NCBI GenBank assembly: GCA_001972305.1
Contig: BDDD01005137.1
Location: 33,380-97,379, forward strand
Length of the DNA stretch: 64,000 nucleotides
Direction: 5' to 3'
From: Cephalotus follicularis
Lineage: Eukaryota; Streptophyta; Magnoliopsida; Oxalidales; Cephalotaceae
A model generated the notes under the pieces. It ran no database searches. It was not told where the DNA came from and saw only the letters and a list, made by a program, of their open reading frames with translations. Made by a program: the position numbers and the translations under genes. Positions 1 through 11,368 of this stretch are shown here, one piece after another (the first letter of the stretch is position 1; every line of letters starts with the position of its first letter).

Positions 1-416
1 ATATAAGTTGATAGGAAGAGCACAAGTGGCTCTTGCCAATTCTTAGGAAGCACGCTTATTTCTTGGTTTAACAAGAAACAAAACTCTGTTGCTCTTTCCA
101 CTACCGAGGCCGAATATATTGCGACCGACAGCTGTTGTGCACAAGCACTTTGGATGAAACAACAACTAATGGACTATGGTTACGAATTTTAGTAAGATTC
201 CAATAAAATGTGATAACACGAGTAGCATTTGTTTATCTAAAAATCCTTTCCATAACTCTAGAACTAAACACATTGACATTAGACATCATGTAGAAAAAGG
301 AGATGTTGTTCACATACATGTTCCTACACAAAGTCAAATTACGAACATGGAGATCATAGTGGAACTTGAGGATTATAAATCTTCTGAAAAGAGAGAAGTC
401 CATCTACTATACTGAG
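1..416 (+). pseudogene. Ty1/copia RNase H C-terminal fragment
   Basis: The first frame reads a typical copia RNase H end: ISWFNKKQNSVALSTTEAEY, then a W-M-K-Q-Q-L block near 150-170. It stops at about 190 and resumes in another frame with the expected downstream block (CDN near 210, the basic SRTKHIDIRHH near 260-290, then KGDV). One frameshift therefore separates the catalytic-domain end from the tail. In the family this domain degrades the RNA strand of the reverse-transcription hybrid. The element continues to the left of the window. Its wording differs from the copia copies further right (which read HQRSKHIE), so it is another lineage. Recognition of copia RNase H is confident; lineage is not resolved. 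Confidence 0.85.
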
Positions 417-450
417 TTCATGCTAACATAGAGATCATAGTGGAACTTGA

Positions 451-2168
451 AGCTTGAACTGGATTGGTAAGCTTCTGGTTAAATTCAATGATTGTGTTAT
501 AGTTAATCAGTTTATATATACTGCTTTTGTACATGATGTTAACCTACGAATGGATTGTTTCTGTGGAACTGTTGAAGATAGAATTGTTGGAGGAATTGAG
601 CTCTAAAGAGAAGAATCAATCCAAAGTGATTCTGGGATAGCATCTGAGGTAAGGTTTATGATATGTTTATGAAGATATATCATGTATATTGTGTTAAGAT
701 GGTTTATATGTGTTTGCATGTTAATGTTAGACTAAATTAGAATGGTAAATTCATGCTCTGGTTTGAAGTAGTGTAATGTGTATTTGGTTATGCTGAGAAC
801 GACGCACAAACCCAGGATAAGCATCGACGCCTAAAGGAAATAACATTGACGCTTAAAGCTTAAAAGACATCAGAGCCTAAGAGATATACGTTGATGCTTA
901 AGGTTCCTACCATGATGCGTCGACGTCAATGTTGAATGTCGACGCCTAATATACACATTGACGCCTTACTGAAACAATGTATATTTTTGTACTGTTTATA
1001 TTCAAGACGAAACACACTGACACTTAAGGTTCCTACATTAATGTGTCGACGCCAAAGATAAACGTCGACGTCTAAGAGGTATACGTTGATGCCATACCGA
1101 GACAGTAAATATTTTCTCCTGTTTATAGTCGATTCTCATAATATTACACTGGCTTCCACACTGTGAACTGTTATGCATCATTACTGATTTGATGGTGATT
1201 GTACTGTTGTGCAAATTGCATATTACTGGAACGTATTCACTGTTATAGATATATTATATCTACCAAAGTATTTTACATAAATACTATTGTTCAAGGATTT
1301 CAAGAACTGAGTGCTTTATGCACAACTAAATGTTTTAAACGTACTGTTTTCTCTAAGGAGAACCTACTGTTACTGTATACTGTTTTCTCTACTAATGAGG
1401 ATTACTGTTTATATTACATTATATATGTAATAACTGAATTGATTGTGATTGATAGTCTGTTAGTCTAGTGATCGGAGTGTGTCACTGACTACGGAGGTGG
1501 GCTTAGGTGCCAGGAGTTAGCTAGAGCTTATACACCAAACTTATATGCACCGTAGATCTTGACAGTTAATTGCCCGCTAAATACCGGCAATAAGGTTTAC
1601 CTTTTCTATCATCATCGGAGTGTATGGTGATAGTTAGGTGGTGCATTGTTGGGGCTAAGAGGTAGCGACATGTAACACCCACTATCTTCGGACAATTAAC
1701 TGATTGTACCCTTTGTGGTATTCTTGATATCTGATTGATTGTAGCCACTTGGCATAGTTCTTTTATATATATATATATATTGTATTGAAATATAAACTTT
1801 CATGCATGATTACATTTATATATTTATTTTCATGCATATCTCCTACTTAGCCGAGTAGACAAAAGGCTAATACCTAAAATTTCAGATTGACGAAAGAAAT
1901 TGGAGACGTGCTGCTGAAGCTTGTTGAAGGATTTTACTTATGGTTGTAAATTGTAATAAGTCATACCCTTGTTATATTTACATTATCAATATGTAATATA
2001 TAGCTTTGAATGGTATAAGTTTAAGCATATAGTATGGGCTGCATGTGTACACTATTTGAATAATCCAGTATTATTTAATTCTTTCGCAAAAGTTAAGAAA
2101 TTTAATTAATTGGTAAATACATGGTTAATTGGATTAACCATACGTTAATAAAGAAACGGGGTGTGACA
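451..2168 (+). repeat. Tekay-type LTR L1, 5'-truncated
   Basis: The segment ends in AAACGGGGTGTGACA, the reverse complement of the start of the minus-strand LTRs at 10185 and 53379. Further matches support this: a 'cctacttagccgagt' phrase near 1850, and 451-660 aligning with 60850-61050 (shared 'tggtaagcttctg' and 'gaagaatcaatcc'). In the sense order set by the full-length element at 23111 (LTR then PBS) it lies on the plus strand. No TG start is seen; it abuts the copia fragment, so the 5' end is lost. No internal region follows, so it is a solo or broken LTR. It carries a GTCGAC array. Confidence 0.7.
820..1096 (+). repeat. GTCGAC palindrome array in LTR L1
   Basis: About ten degenerate cassettes, roughly 15-40 bp apart, of the type GTCGACGCC(T/A)AA, including exact GTCGAC cores near 920, 937, 1047 and 1065. 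Several copies are C-to-T or G-to-A variants of the same word (GTTGATGCT, ATTGACGCC). There is no fixed spacing, so this is not a simple tandem satellite. It belongs to a class of arrays seen in most LTRs of the window. Confidence 0.8.
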
Positions 2169-3643
2169 GTTTTGTTGCGAATTTCCTATGGTCGAAGGCT
2201 CCATCCTTGTCGATCGAAGGTTCGCCGCCATGGAGAAGGGTGCAAGAACTTAGACAATAAGGGATTTTTGTCCGAGTTCCAACAGACAGCATCAATTGTT
2301 GATGCTTAGATTTTTCCCAACAATAGCTCTGTATTTCCCTCTCCAAAGATGTTCACCTCAGGATCTAAATATGGGTGAGAGAGCTCGGTAATCTGCAAGG
2401 CGAACAAAGGTTAGGGAGTAGTCCGGGGTGGTCCCCGAAACTACCCTACGAGGGTCAAGTTAAAACAGGCCATAGGAGTAATAGATCAATGGAGATTTCC
2501 GGGATTAAAGAAAGTCAAGGGTATAGTATGATACCGACATGGTTTTATACAGAGTGTGTGTGCCAAAAGTCCCCCTTGCAAAGCTTGAACTAGACTATTT
2601 ATAGGCCAAGACTGATGTCTTGATTACTGGTGTACCCTTCCAAGGATCGTGAAGCTTTCCATATGTTTATTTTCGGAGGGTCTCGTTGGTAAATGTGACT
2701 TCAGCAGTTACTAATATCTTTCTATGATGGGGAGCTACAATATTAGGGATCGGTTACTTATCTTTTGTTCTACAAAACTCGGAGTCGTGTTTTATCCTCT
2801 TGATCCCAGTACCCGAGGCCGACAATCTTGGCGCTTTTACCCCTTCTCGTTGCCTAGGGGTCGAGGTTTTCATTTCCCAACCATTATCTACGTCTTAGTT
2901 GCTCTCGGATCTCAAGATTTGAATCTCTATGAATCGGTACAAGCCTTTCCATAGTCCAACTTTAGGACATAAACCTCTTACGTGTCCATCTCCCGTTGGT
3001 CTTGGAAATCTTACCTTCATCAATGACAAAAATCAAAAGATTCTTAATCACTGCTCAACATGCACCAAATTGAGAATTCTCACCACCCATTGAATTTTGG
3101 GGAAATTTTTTTAAAACTTGGCCATCTCTATCACTCAAGAAAAAAAAACATAGAATAAAAGAAGCTCAATTGTCATGCAAGTCTCAAACCCATTTCTAAT
3201 TCCCTCCTTTGTCTTTGTTGAAATGTACAAATAATGAGAAGATAGAGTGAGGCAATTTGAGATATTGGAGGAGAAAGAGAGTAAAAAGATTTAAAAAAAA
3301 CTAACCGATTCGGTTTGTGTCGGGATCTCAGCGGGTGGAGCCTCCGGCAGTGTGTCTAGCCGAGAGGGTGGTTGACATAGAGAGTAGAGAAAATAGCAAA
3401 GAAGATAAAAATTGAAAAAGAAGGTGGAGGTGGAGTGGTATGTGCATGTGGGAGGGTGAAGAATAACAAGAAAAATTAAAAGTGTGGGTTTTTGGGTGGC
3501 TTCTATAGTGGACTCTCTTCTTATGAACTCACTTCCCAGGTTTTTATAAAATCCTATCTAATGACATAAAAAAATTTAGATAAAAAATACATAAAAAAAA
3601 ATAACTTAAGCCAAAGATGTAATTTTTACTAGTTAAATCAAAC
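2169..3643. other. Unassigned, with an LTR-like stretch at 2340-3010
   Basis: No coding region is recognised. Between 2340 and 3010 the composition (a 'tccggggtggtccccg' block, 'ctatttataggcc' near 2595, then 'ccttccaaggatcgtgaag') resembles the reverse complement of promoter and leader sequence in Tat-type gypsy LTRs, judged by memory of style only. 3011-3643 is AT-rich apart from a GC-richer patch at 3320-3380 and shows nothing I can name. It lies downstream of the last visible ERD2-like exon; I looked for a fifth exon on the minus strand and did not find one. Confidence 0.3.
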
Positions 3644-3724
3644 CTAGAGAACTCAATGGGCACAACTCAAAAACCTTGCAACACGAAATGCAAACACGTA
3701 ATGAGTTGTGAATGTTTCAACAAT
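3644..3724 (-). pseudogene. ERD2-like pseudogene, exon 4 fragment
   Basis: Read on the minus strand this aligns with the family block IVEPFTAHYVFALGVARFLS: it gives IVETFTTHYVFAFRVARFLS, then CAH. The conserved Trp codon that follows has become TGA and a later Gln codon TAG, so the reading is broken twice. A splice-donor-like CTAG/GT ends it at 3644. The parent family are multi-spanning Golgi/ER membrane proteins related to the K/HDEL receptor. It lies 98 bp downstream of the exon 3 fragment, a plausible short intron. Confidence 0.75.
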
Positions 3725-3821
3725 GCGAAATTACAAAAAGAAGGGTTGAGAGAGGAATAAGTAAAATGTTCCCACTCCAAACACTACTTAAAAAAATGTC
3801 ATCTATTTTATGAAATCATAC

Positions 3822-3963
3822 CTTTGTGTTCTGCATAACCCCAATTGGGGTAGTACTGAAACATCTTCCAGAGAAACACAAAACGTCCAACGGATTCTGC
3901 TTAAGAAATGATGGGAAATGGGTGGATGAAATAAGAATGCTAATACAACATAAGTAAGAAACA
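3822..3963 (-). pseudogene. ERD2-like pseudogene, exon 3 fragment
   Basis: The minus strand encodes VLAFLFHPPISHHFLSRIRW, then TFCVSLEDVSVLPQL, matching the family segment VLALLIHPSTSHHFVNRIFW...LEAVSVLPQL. After PQL one base appears deleted: the next frame gives VMQNTK as in the family, ending at an AAAG/GTATG donor. Identity is high enough to rule out chance. The upstream (right) edge abuts the small inverted-repeat element starting near 3962, so the acceptor site may be lost. Confidence 0.85.
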
Positions 3964-4123
3964 ATGACGAATCTAGGGGGGCTCACTGCGACCCTGGCCC
4001 CCCAAATGATTTTTTTTTAAAAATTTTTACTCATAAAAAATTTCAAAAATATATATATATCTAAGGAAAAAAAATTTTAGGCCCCAAAATTATTTAAAAT
4101 TTTTGCTTTGGCCCTCCCAAGCT
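3962..4123. mobile_element. Small inverted-repeat (MITE-like) element, left part
   Basis: The left end reads AATGACGAATCTAGG, and the matching inverted end (AATGACGGATCCAGC on the other strand) is at about 15447-15464, beyond element A. Removing A gives an element of about 180 bp, with an AT-rich core and 'gaccctggccccccaaa' type runs. I recall similar short 'gacggatccagg' elements scattered in plant introns. It sits in the intron between ERD2-like exons 2 and 3 and was later the target of element A. Confidence 0.55.
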
Positions 4124-4899
4124 TCCATTGTAACGCCCTAAACCCCAAGAGTCAACCCCCAAGGTTTGACGCGCTACTAACAGTATCATTCACTTACCAA
4201 TATTCAGCGGAATAATTTAAAACATTTAATAACACAATAATGCATGTGAAAAATCCAATAAAAATATCACTTATGTGGATAAAACCCAATGTTATATAAT
4301 ACATATTTCAATAAAGCTCTGCCACAAACCGGCAGGTCAAAATACAAAACCATCTTTAACTCTCGGGTCGTCGAACTACAATAAGAGGGAGGAGACTCAC
4401 CCGGGGCTTCAACCATCAGCTTGCAGCGAAGCTCCACATGTACCTGACCAATTAAATTACAATGCAATGGGTCAGCGACCACTGGTCGTGTAGGAACTAC
4501 CACCATGCATTTATGAAATGCAGATGCAGCAAGCATATGCAATGCAAATAAGAGATGCAGTACAATCCATACAATATAACAGTCCATACAGTCACTACAG
4601 TCCATTCAGTACAATTATTCATTCCATAACAGTCATTAACCGTCATTATACAATCATTAATAGTCACTAACAGTCCTTATAAATCCTTCATCGGCATCCC
4701 CTAGTTAAGGAGGAGCGGTAACGCACTCCAGACATCAAGGCAGAGAAACCGGGACAGGAATAAACATTACATTTTAGGCAGACCGGTTCCTCGGGTCCTC
4801 GGCTTTAGGAAGAGCAATATACGCGCTCTAGGCATTATAGGCAGAGGAGAGGAACAGAGACATTCAATATTACACCATACAATAATAGTCATTCAGTCA

Positions 4900-5070
4900 G
4901 CGCGGCTCAACTTGATTGATGATCCATTGGCTCATCTCAGTTGGTGATCTAATGGCTCATCTCAGTCGGTGATTCACTCGGCTATCTCGGTGACCCACCT
5001 GATTCAGCTCAATTTGGTGACCCATTAGGTCATCTCAGAAATAGCCCTACTAGCTCATCTCGGTGATGAT
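4900..5070. repeat. About 25-bp imperfect tandem repeats in element A LTR
   Basis: Six or so imperfect units of the form 'ggctcatctcagttggtgat' follow one another. The other LTR copy has the same run near 10000-10175, and one extra unit there explains the duplicated 'ctcatctcg' phrase on the two sides of solo LTR B. Confidence 0.75.
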
Positions 5071-5329
5071 CCAGTACATTACATTATACTACACTACATT
5101 AACAATAAATTACACTAACAGTGCATTATCAATACATTAACACTACATTTCCATTCACTGTAGGGTCTACCTTTATAGTACCTTCATTATACTACATTCA
5201 TTATCTTTTCACACAGTAGCCTTGATTTCATTTATATTTCACTGCACTAATCATCCTTTTCTATTAATATAATCCCTTTCACTGTAGCCATCCTCAGGTG
5301 TAGGCCTAAAGTGCTCATTCACATATAAA

Positions 5330-6330
5330 AGCATGCATAGGACGCATGCAGGCACTATTCAGGCATAAAATGAGGATGCATGCAACTTGGGCACATGCAT
5401 GAGACGCTACATCACTCCTCGGACGCATAGCACATGCTCAAGACGCACGCTCAGGACGCATGCAATGGGAGCTCGGATGCGTGACGTTACACGCTAGGAT
5501 GCATGGCAGAGGAGAGCTCGAGTGCATGACGCATGGATGCCATGCTTGGACGCTCACTTGGCATGCTCAGCACGTACGCATGGTAACGCACGGTGTGCTC
5601 AGTGTGCGCGGTAGTGGAGAGCTCGACGCATTACAGTGCATGGTGCGCATGGTAGTGGAGAGCTCGATGCATGCATGGCGACTATGGTGCTCTGCTCTGG
5701 CGCATCCTCGGATGCATGGCAGAGTATTTTCCTCGGCGCCATGGCAGAGGAGAGTTTGGTGCATGCATGGCAACTATGGCACATGTAGGGCACTATTCAG
5801 TGCATATCTTGCATGCTTGGACGCATGCAAGAGCACTATGGCGCGCAACTTAGGCACATGCATGCTCGGACGCATGCATGGTGTGTTTAAACGTCATCTT
5901 GGCACTTGGGCGCCATCTCGGCATATATTGGGCGCATTGCATGCATGCACAGGCGCACTGCAAGGGCGCATCCTCGGACGCGTGCAACAGGAAGAGAGCT
6001 TGGCGCCTAACCTTTCATGCCCGGGTGCGCATGCATGTGGACAGTGGTGCACTACATTGGTGCGTCCTCGGCTGCGTGTCCTCGGACGCCTAGCAGTGGC
6101 ACCTCGACGCATGGCAGTGGAAGGCCATGGTTGGCAATGGCACCTCGGCGCATGGTATGGTGAGCTATCGTTGCCACCTCGGACGCATGCTTGGGAGGTA
6201 CGCAGTGAAGTGCTCAGTGCCGTTACATGCTCGGGAGGCATGTTAGACAGTGCTCGGCGCTGTCACTTTGCATGCTCGGGTGCGTCTCCATGGAAGCTCG
6301 GGAGCTCTACTGTGGAGAGCTCAGTACTTT
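5330..6330. repeat. GCATGC-rich cassette array in element A 3' LTR
   Basis: Dozens of copies of GGACGCATGCATGG, TGCATGCATGG and CTCGGACGCATG-like words at irregular spacing over 1 kb, giving a GC-rich island in an AT-rich LTR. The cores GCATGC and TGCATGCA are self-complementary. A matching array lies in the other LTR at 13680-14680. It leaves long open frames on both strands with Cys-, His-, Trp- and Met-rich translations, as expected from repeat composition rather than selection. Confidence 0.8.
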
Positions 6331-7031
6331 GCCTTGTACGGTTACCTAACTATGCATGCAATGGAGCTTGCGCTAGAGAGCTTGGTTACATTGCTGGCAA
6401 GCTCAGTATGCTTGCACAAACACTATTGCTCGCTAACGTCATCACATAGGATGCAGGTGTAAGCATTCAACAAAACCAGTACTAACATTCTATTCTTGCC
6501 TACTCTCCTGCCTGGAAATCTGAGAGCTCACAACACACTTTCCTTTGCTATGCTGAACACTTGTTTCCTTGCCTTCAGTTCTCCCTCCTTGCTCATTCAC
6601 TGGTAGCTCTCCTTGTTTCTTTCTCTCCAGCCAGCAGCCATCTCCCACATTCACACTTCTCTTTTTATAGCCACCAGTGAAATTCTTTAGAATTCCCTGG
6701 ACAATTCTCAGCCGGCACACAAACAAAATGTGAGCTGAGCACTTGGGGGAGGCCCAACACTCTCTTATTCTCTATTAATTCTATTTAGCCTAAGTCATTC
6801 CTTCTCCATTTTATCATAATTTGGCCCAAAGCCATAGGGCCCAATGCCATTTCCTCATTAATCTAATTCCAACCCAATACATTTTAAGCCCAATAACAAT
6901 AATAAATATTTCAAGCCCAATTCTCCTTTGCAATCCCTTGAACCAGATTCGCTCCAAGGTTTCATTTATCCATTTATCACATTTCGGCCCAATTTCCATT
7001 TCTTAATATTTATAAAAATTGGGGTGTTACA

Positions 7032-7056
7032 ATCCTCCCCCCTTTAAAGGAATCTC
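7032..7056 (-). other. Polypurine tract of element A
   Basis: On the minus strand the sequence reads TTTAAAGGGGGGAGGAT immediately before the LTR start TGTAACACCCC. A purine run here primes plus-strand DNA synthesis in LTR retrotransposons and fixes the element's orientation. Confidence 0.85.
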
Positions 7057-7059
7057 GTC

Positions 7060-8089
7060 CTGAGATTCTAGGGTCAAAACGGGTGAGGATACGGTGCATT
7101 CATATCATTCTCACGTTCCCATGTAACTTTTCCGATTCCATGACATTACCACAATACTTCCACTACCAGAACATTTGCTCCTCAACTAGTCTTGACAAAG
7201 CTCATGTCCGGCTCTAACTGTAATCATTTTCCATTAAAGCAAATGAAAAGAGTTGGGCTGGTACTTCCTTATCATTGAAACGTGGAAGACATTGTGTACA
7301 TTCGATAAACTGGGAGGCAAGGCAAGTCGGTTAGGCCGCCATACCTACTCTATCAAGGATCTCAAAAGGTCCTATGAAGCGGGGAGATAGCTTCCCTTCC
7401 TTGTCGAATCTCATAATACCTTTAAAGGGTGAAACCCTAAGAAAAAAATACGGTCTCCCACTGCCAATTCCAGTTATCTTCTGTGGTAATCTGCATAACT
7501 TTTTCATCTACTTTGCTCTATTAACAACCTTTCTCTGATCATTTAAGCCCTTTTTCCGTTGTTTCCGGTACCAACTCTGGTCCCAAAAGACTCTGTTCAC
7601 CATCTTCGGACCAACAGATTGGGGTTCTACGCTTTCGTCCATACAAAGCTTCAAAAACGCCGTTCCAAAGCTGGTATGGAAGCTGCTATTTTGTGAGATT
7701 TCCACTAACGGCAGGTGTATGCCCCATCTGCCACCCAAATCTATCACACTTTCACTGCGCTATTCTGATTCATGGTATATACTCTACCCTTCACGGTAGA
7801 TTTCGATCCCATAAGTTGAGTGGTAAAGCAAGCTTGTGGCAACTGTGCCTACACTTTCTTTATATCATTCTGCCAAAATAAGCTTCAGATCCCGGTACAT
7901 TTTGCTAATTGCCAGACATACCGAGAAACTGGAGCTATAGGCTTGTGACCACAGCTCATCCTTCAGCCATTTATTGTAACGGATATGGACTCTGCCATGG
8001 GATCTTATCAATCCATGACCATGAATCAAGAATTTGAATTTCCATCCACCTTGATCATTTGTGTAACGCAGCCTTAAGCAGCATTTCAT
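7060..8089 (-). pseudogene. Gypsy integrase remnant of element A
   Basis: Minus-strand frames give scattered integrase pieces in the right order: near 7890-8089 a block ending SKMYRDLKLIL (zinc-binding region, normally [12 protein letters not shown]); near 7560-7747 GGRWGIHLPLVE, then QNSSFHTSF (normally LPLVEFAYNNSFH); and near 7330-7450 GKLSPRFIGPFEILD, the GPY/F module. Frameshifts and stops separate them, and the central DDE region is largely missing. This is Tekay-like gypsy wording. RT and RNase H are absent, so most of pol was deleted. Confidence 0.8.
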
Positions 8090-8269
8090 CTTCTACCGTG
8101 TGCCCAGTAAGCATCACAACTTTGTCTTAACAGTCTGTCAGCCTATAAGACATATGCCATTTTAATCAGTTAACGTTCCGAGGTTCCAATAGACTGGAAC
8201 GAAGACTGTCCTGGCACATTCAAAGTCACGCCTTCCTGTTTCAATCCACACAGGCACAGTATGCCAATA

Positions 8270-8990
8270 ACCAATCCATCATTCATACCATAACCATTCC
8301 ATAACCATATAATCGATAACCATTTAATCTGAACCATACAATCCGTAACCGTTCAATCCATTCAATAACCATCCATTTAATCACAATCAATTCATTAGCA
8401 ATCCATTCGACATCAATCCATTCATTAACGATCCATTCGATCACAATCCGTTCATTCACAGTCCTCCGAAGGTACTGGTCCAATAATGATCCATAACGAT
8501 TCGATATCGATACGACACGATTCGATAACATACGATCCATATCCACTTAGCACTCTACTGGGAATCTAGAAGCTGACTATGTATATATATGTCGTCCCAT
8601 ACCAACATATATATAAATAGTTAACATCTAGTGGTTGACTAAATATATATATTGTCCCATACCAGCATATATAAGTAGTTAACCGCTTCCCCTTTCTAAT
8701 CATTCACTCAGTCACACGTTCAATCATTTATTCAGTCAATCCATTATGCAATCAATCATTCACTCAAATTACTTACTAACCAGTCTTCGAGGGTTCGTAA
8801 ACCATTCACTCACTCAATCAATCGATCAATCAATTTCTCCCATACGAAATCCACTATATCAATCATTTATACTTTTCAATCCATTCGATCAATATCTCAT
8901 TCATTCTGATCCATACAATGGGTCACAAATCCATTTCGGTTCATTCTATCAGTCACTTGTCCATTTCACACGTCATGGACCTCACTGCCA
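8270..8990. repeat. Degenerate CATTCAATC-type repeat stretch
   Basis: Between the integrase and gag remnants the sequence is built of variants of 'aatccattcattaac', 'attcactcaatca' and 'aaccattcaatc', with no strict period. A 'atatatatgt.gtcccatacca' phrase occurs twice (about 8580-8610 and 8645-8670). It looks like slippage-driven expansion in a dead element. Confidence 0.6.
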
Positions 8991-8999
8991 CTTCAGTCT

Positions 9000-9115
9000 C
9001 TTGGGCTACATTCACTTCTTTTTGCATCTCTACTCGCTCAAGTACGTCTCATCGACGGGTCGACTCTCGCTCCTGTGCAGTTCTACTTCGACGACAGTCC
9101 ATATTCACTTATGTT
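9000..9115 (-). pseudogene. Possible gag start of element A
   Basis: About 110 bp downstream of the PBS on the minus strand an ATG opens a short Arg/Gln/Glu-rich frame (MDCRRSRTAQERESTRR), broken by a stop and then continuing in phase. Position and composition fit a gag N-terminus; no Gag domain is present to confirm it. Confidence 0.35.
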
Positions 9116-9212
9116 TAGCAACAAAGGGTTAACATCGACTTATTTTATCCGCATGCAATTAACTTTATAAGCCAATGACTGCTTACTGGTATATCCAACA
9201 TAAGGGAACAAC

Positions 9213-9225
9213 GACTCTGATACCA
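9213..9225 (-). other. Primer-binding site of element A (initiator Met tRNA type)
   Basis: On the minus strand the LTR end TTACA is followed by GTTT and then TGGTATCAGAGTC, the usual plant PBS complementary to the 3' end of initiator methionyl tRNA. It sets the direction of element A and marks 9230-15441 as the 5' LTR. Confidence 0.9.
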
Positions 9226-11076
9226 AAACTGTAACGCCCTAAACCCCAAGAGTCAACCCCCAAGGTTTGACGCGCTACTAACAGTATCATTCACTTACCA
9301 ATATTCAGCGGAATAATTTAAAAAATTTAATAACACAATAATGCATGTGAAAAATCCAATAAAAATATCACTTATGTGGATAAAACCCAATGTTATATAA
9401 TATATATTTCAATAAAGCTCTGCCACAAACCGGCAGGTCAAAATACAAAACCATCTTTAACTCTCGGGTCGTCGAACTGCAATAAGAGGGAGGAGACTCA
9501 CTCGGGGTTTCAACCCTCAGCTTGCAACGAAGCTCCACATGTACCTGACCAATTACATTATAATGCAATGGGTCAGCAACCACTGCTCGTGTAGGAACTA
9601 CCACCATGCATTTATGAAATGCAGATGCAGCAAGCATATGCAATGCAAATAAGAGAAGTAGTACAGTTCATACATTATAACAGTCCATTCAGTCACCACA
9701 GTCCATTCAATACAATTATTCATTCCATAACAGTCCTTAACCGTCATTATACAATCATTAACAGTCACTAACATTCCTTATAAATCCTTCATCGGCATCC
9801 CCTACTTAAGGAGGAGCGGTAACGCACTCCAGACGTCAAGGCAGAGAAGTCAGAACAGGAATAAACATTACATTTTAGGCAGACCGGGTCCTCGGGTCCT
9901 CGGCTTTAGAAAGAGCAATATACGCGCTCTAGGCGTTATAGGCAGTGGAGAGGAATAGAGACATTCACTATTACACTATACAATAACAGTCATTCAGTCA
10001 GCGCGGCTCAACTCGGTTGGTGATCCATTAGCTCACCTCAGTTGGTGATCCAATGACTCATATCAGTCGGTGATCCACTCGACATTCTCGGTGACCCACC
10101 TAGTTCAGCTCAATTTGGTGACCCATTAGGTCATCTCAGAAATAGCCTTACTGGCTCATCTCGGTGGTGATCCCCGTAGGGCTCTGTCACACCCCGTTTC
10201 ACATAACAACATATACAGTGGTGGCAATCAACATATAAATCCAGCTTATGCAATTTATCATAAATTTAAAACTTTTCATATCCATTAACAACTTGCGGAA
10301 GCATATAATATAAGCCGAATCATAACGCAACATGCATCCCATACTACATACTACAACAGTAAACATCATCAAAGTTAATTGCCCTCAATCGGAGCATGAA
10401 CAATATTCATTATTACAACCATTCATTTATTACAATGATCCATTAACATTTCTCAAAAGTAAAAACAACATAAAACTCCATTCGCTCCACGGAGCTCAAC
10501 AGTAACAATCCGCTGCATCAACCTGAAATCAATCTGAAACTGTATGGGGGGTCAGCCTTTGTCCTCACTCGGCTAAGTATAAATACAGTTCGGTTTCAAT
10601 GATAATGCATGTCATGTATGAATACAAAGTGATGCAGTACGGTATATATATCAGTATATACATATATGTATCTATATATGCATATACACAGTACAGGTGC
10701 AACCCGTTAGGGCTACATCAACACAATCACGGTCATGTCCTCAGTGGACCAATCACAATAATGTCCTCAAAGGACCAGACAATCCATCAGTTATGCCTCA
10801 ACGGGCCAACAATCCAGTCCGAGTCCGATATCTACCACCCGAAGGTTGGTAGTATCCCATATCGATGCTAACCGGCACGTAGGCGGGGAAAGCTCGATCA
10901 AACAATCAATCAAACACGTCCAAAGGACCAATCACTACGAAGCGACGCTAACCGTCCCGGACCAGAAAAGCTCGCGGCTTTCTGGCCCCAAGCTGGGAAA
11001 GCTCGCCCCATGTCGATACTAACCGTCCAGGGCTAGGAAAGTTCACAGGCTAACCGACACATGGCTAGGAATAGCT

Positions 11077-11368
11077 CGACCGGCCCCGAGCTAGGAAAAC
11101 GCATAGCTAACCGTCCCGTGGTGCTAGGAAAGCTCAACAATCCAAAGATGCTAACCGGCCCCGAGCTAGGAAAGCGCATAGCTAACCGTCCCGTGGTGCT
11201 AGGAAAGCTCAACAATCCAAAGATGCTAACCGGCCCCGAGCTAGGAAAGCGCGTAGCTAACCGTCCCGTGGTGCTAGGAAAGCTCAACAACACAAAGATG
11301 CTAACCAGCCCCGAGCTAGGAAAGCGCGTAGCTAACCGTCCCGTGGTGCTAGGAAAGCTCACAATCAA
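11077..11368. repeat. 75-bp minisatellite, about four units, in solo LTR B
   Basis: Units begin near 11075, 11150, 11225 and 11300, each containing CTAACCGGCCCCGAGCTAGG then CTAACCGTCCCGTGG then TAGGAAAGCTCAACAA. Spacing is exactly 75 bp in the last three. More decayed relatives of the half-unit extend left to about 10985. Because 75 is a multiple of three, both strands stay open across the array (25-residue repeat). Confidence 0.92.

Larger units (their letters stand above)
4129..7031 (-). repeat. Element A 3' LTR (2.9 kb)
   Basis: TG...CA bounded copy, collinear with 9230-10184 plus 13414-15441. It ends at a polypurine tract and is flanked on the other side by TSD TCCAT. In sense (minus) order it holds a pyrimidine- and TA-rich start, the GCATGC-rich block at 5330-6330, a set of roughly 25-bp 'ggctcatctcagttggtgatcc' repeats at 4900-5070, and the GGGCGTTACA end. 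The 329-residue open frame at 5460-6449 is a product of the repeat composition and is not called as a gene. Confidence 0.9.

Noticed and set aside
1760-1785. TA repeat at 1760 and similar microsatellites
   Set aside because: Short simple repeats typical of AT-rich plant DNA; not informative.
5460-6449. 329-residue open frame in element A LTR
   Set aside because: It lies within the GCATGC repeat array, is rich in Cys, Met, His and Trp as the repeat dictates, is matched by open frames on other strands, and is broken in the second LTR copy.
9214-9225. tRNA gene suggested by tRNA-complementary words at PBS sites
   Set aside because: Only the 11-13 bases of the primer site are present at 9214, 25638 and 63653; no cloverleaf surrounds them. 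I saw no tRNA or rRNA gene in the window.
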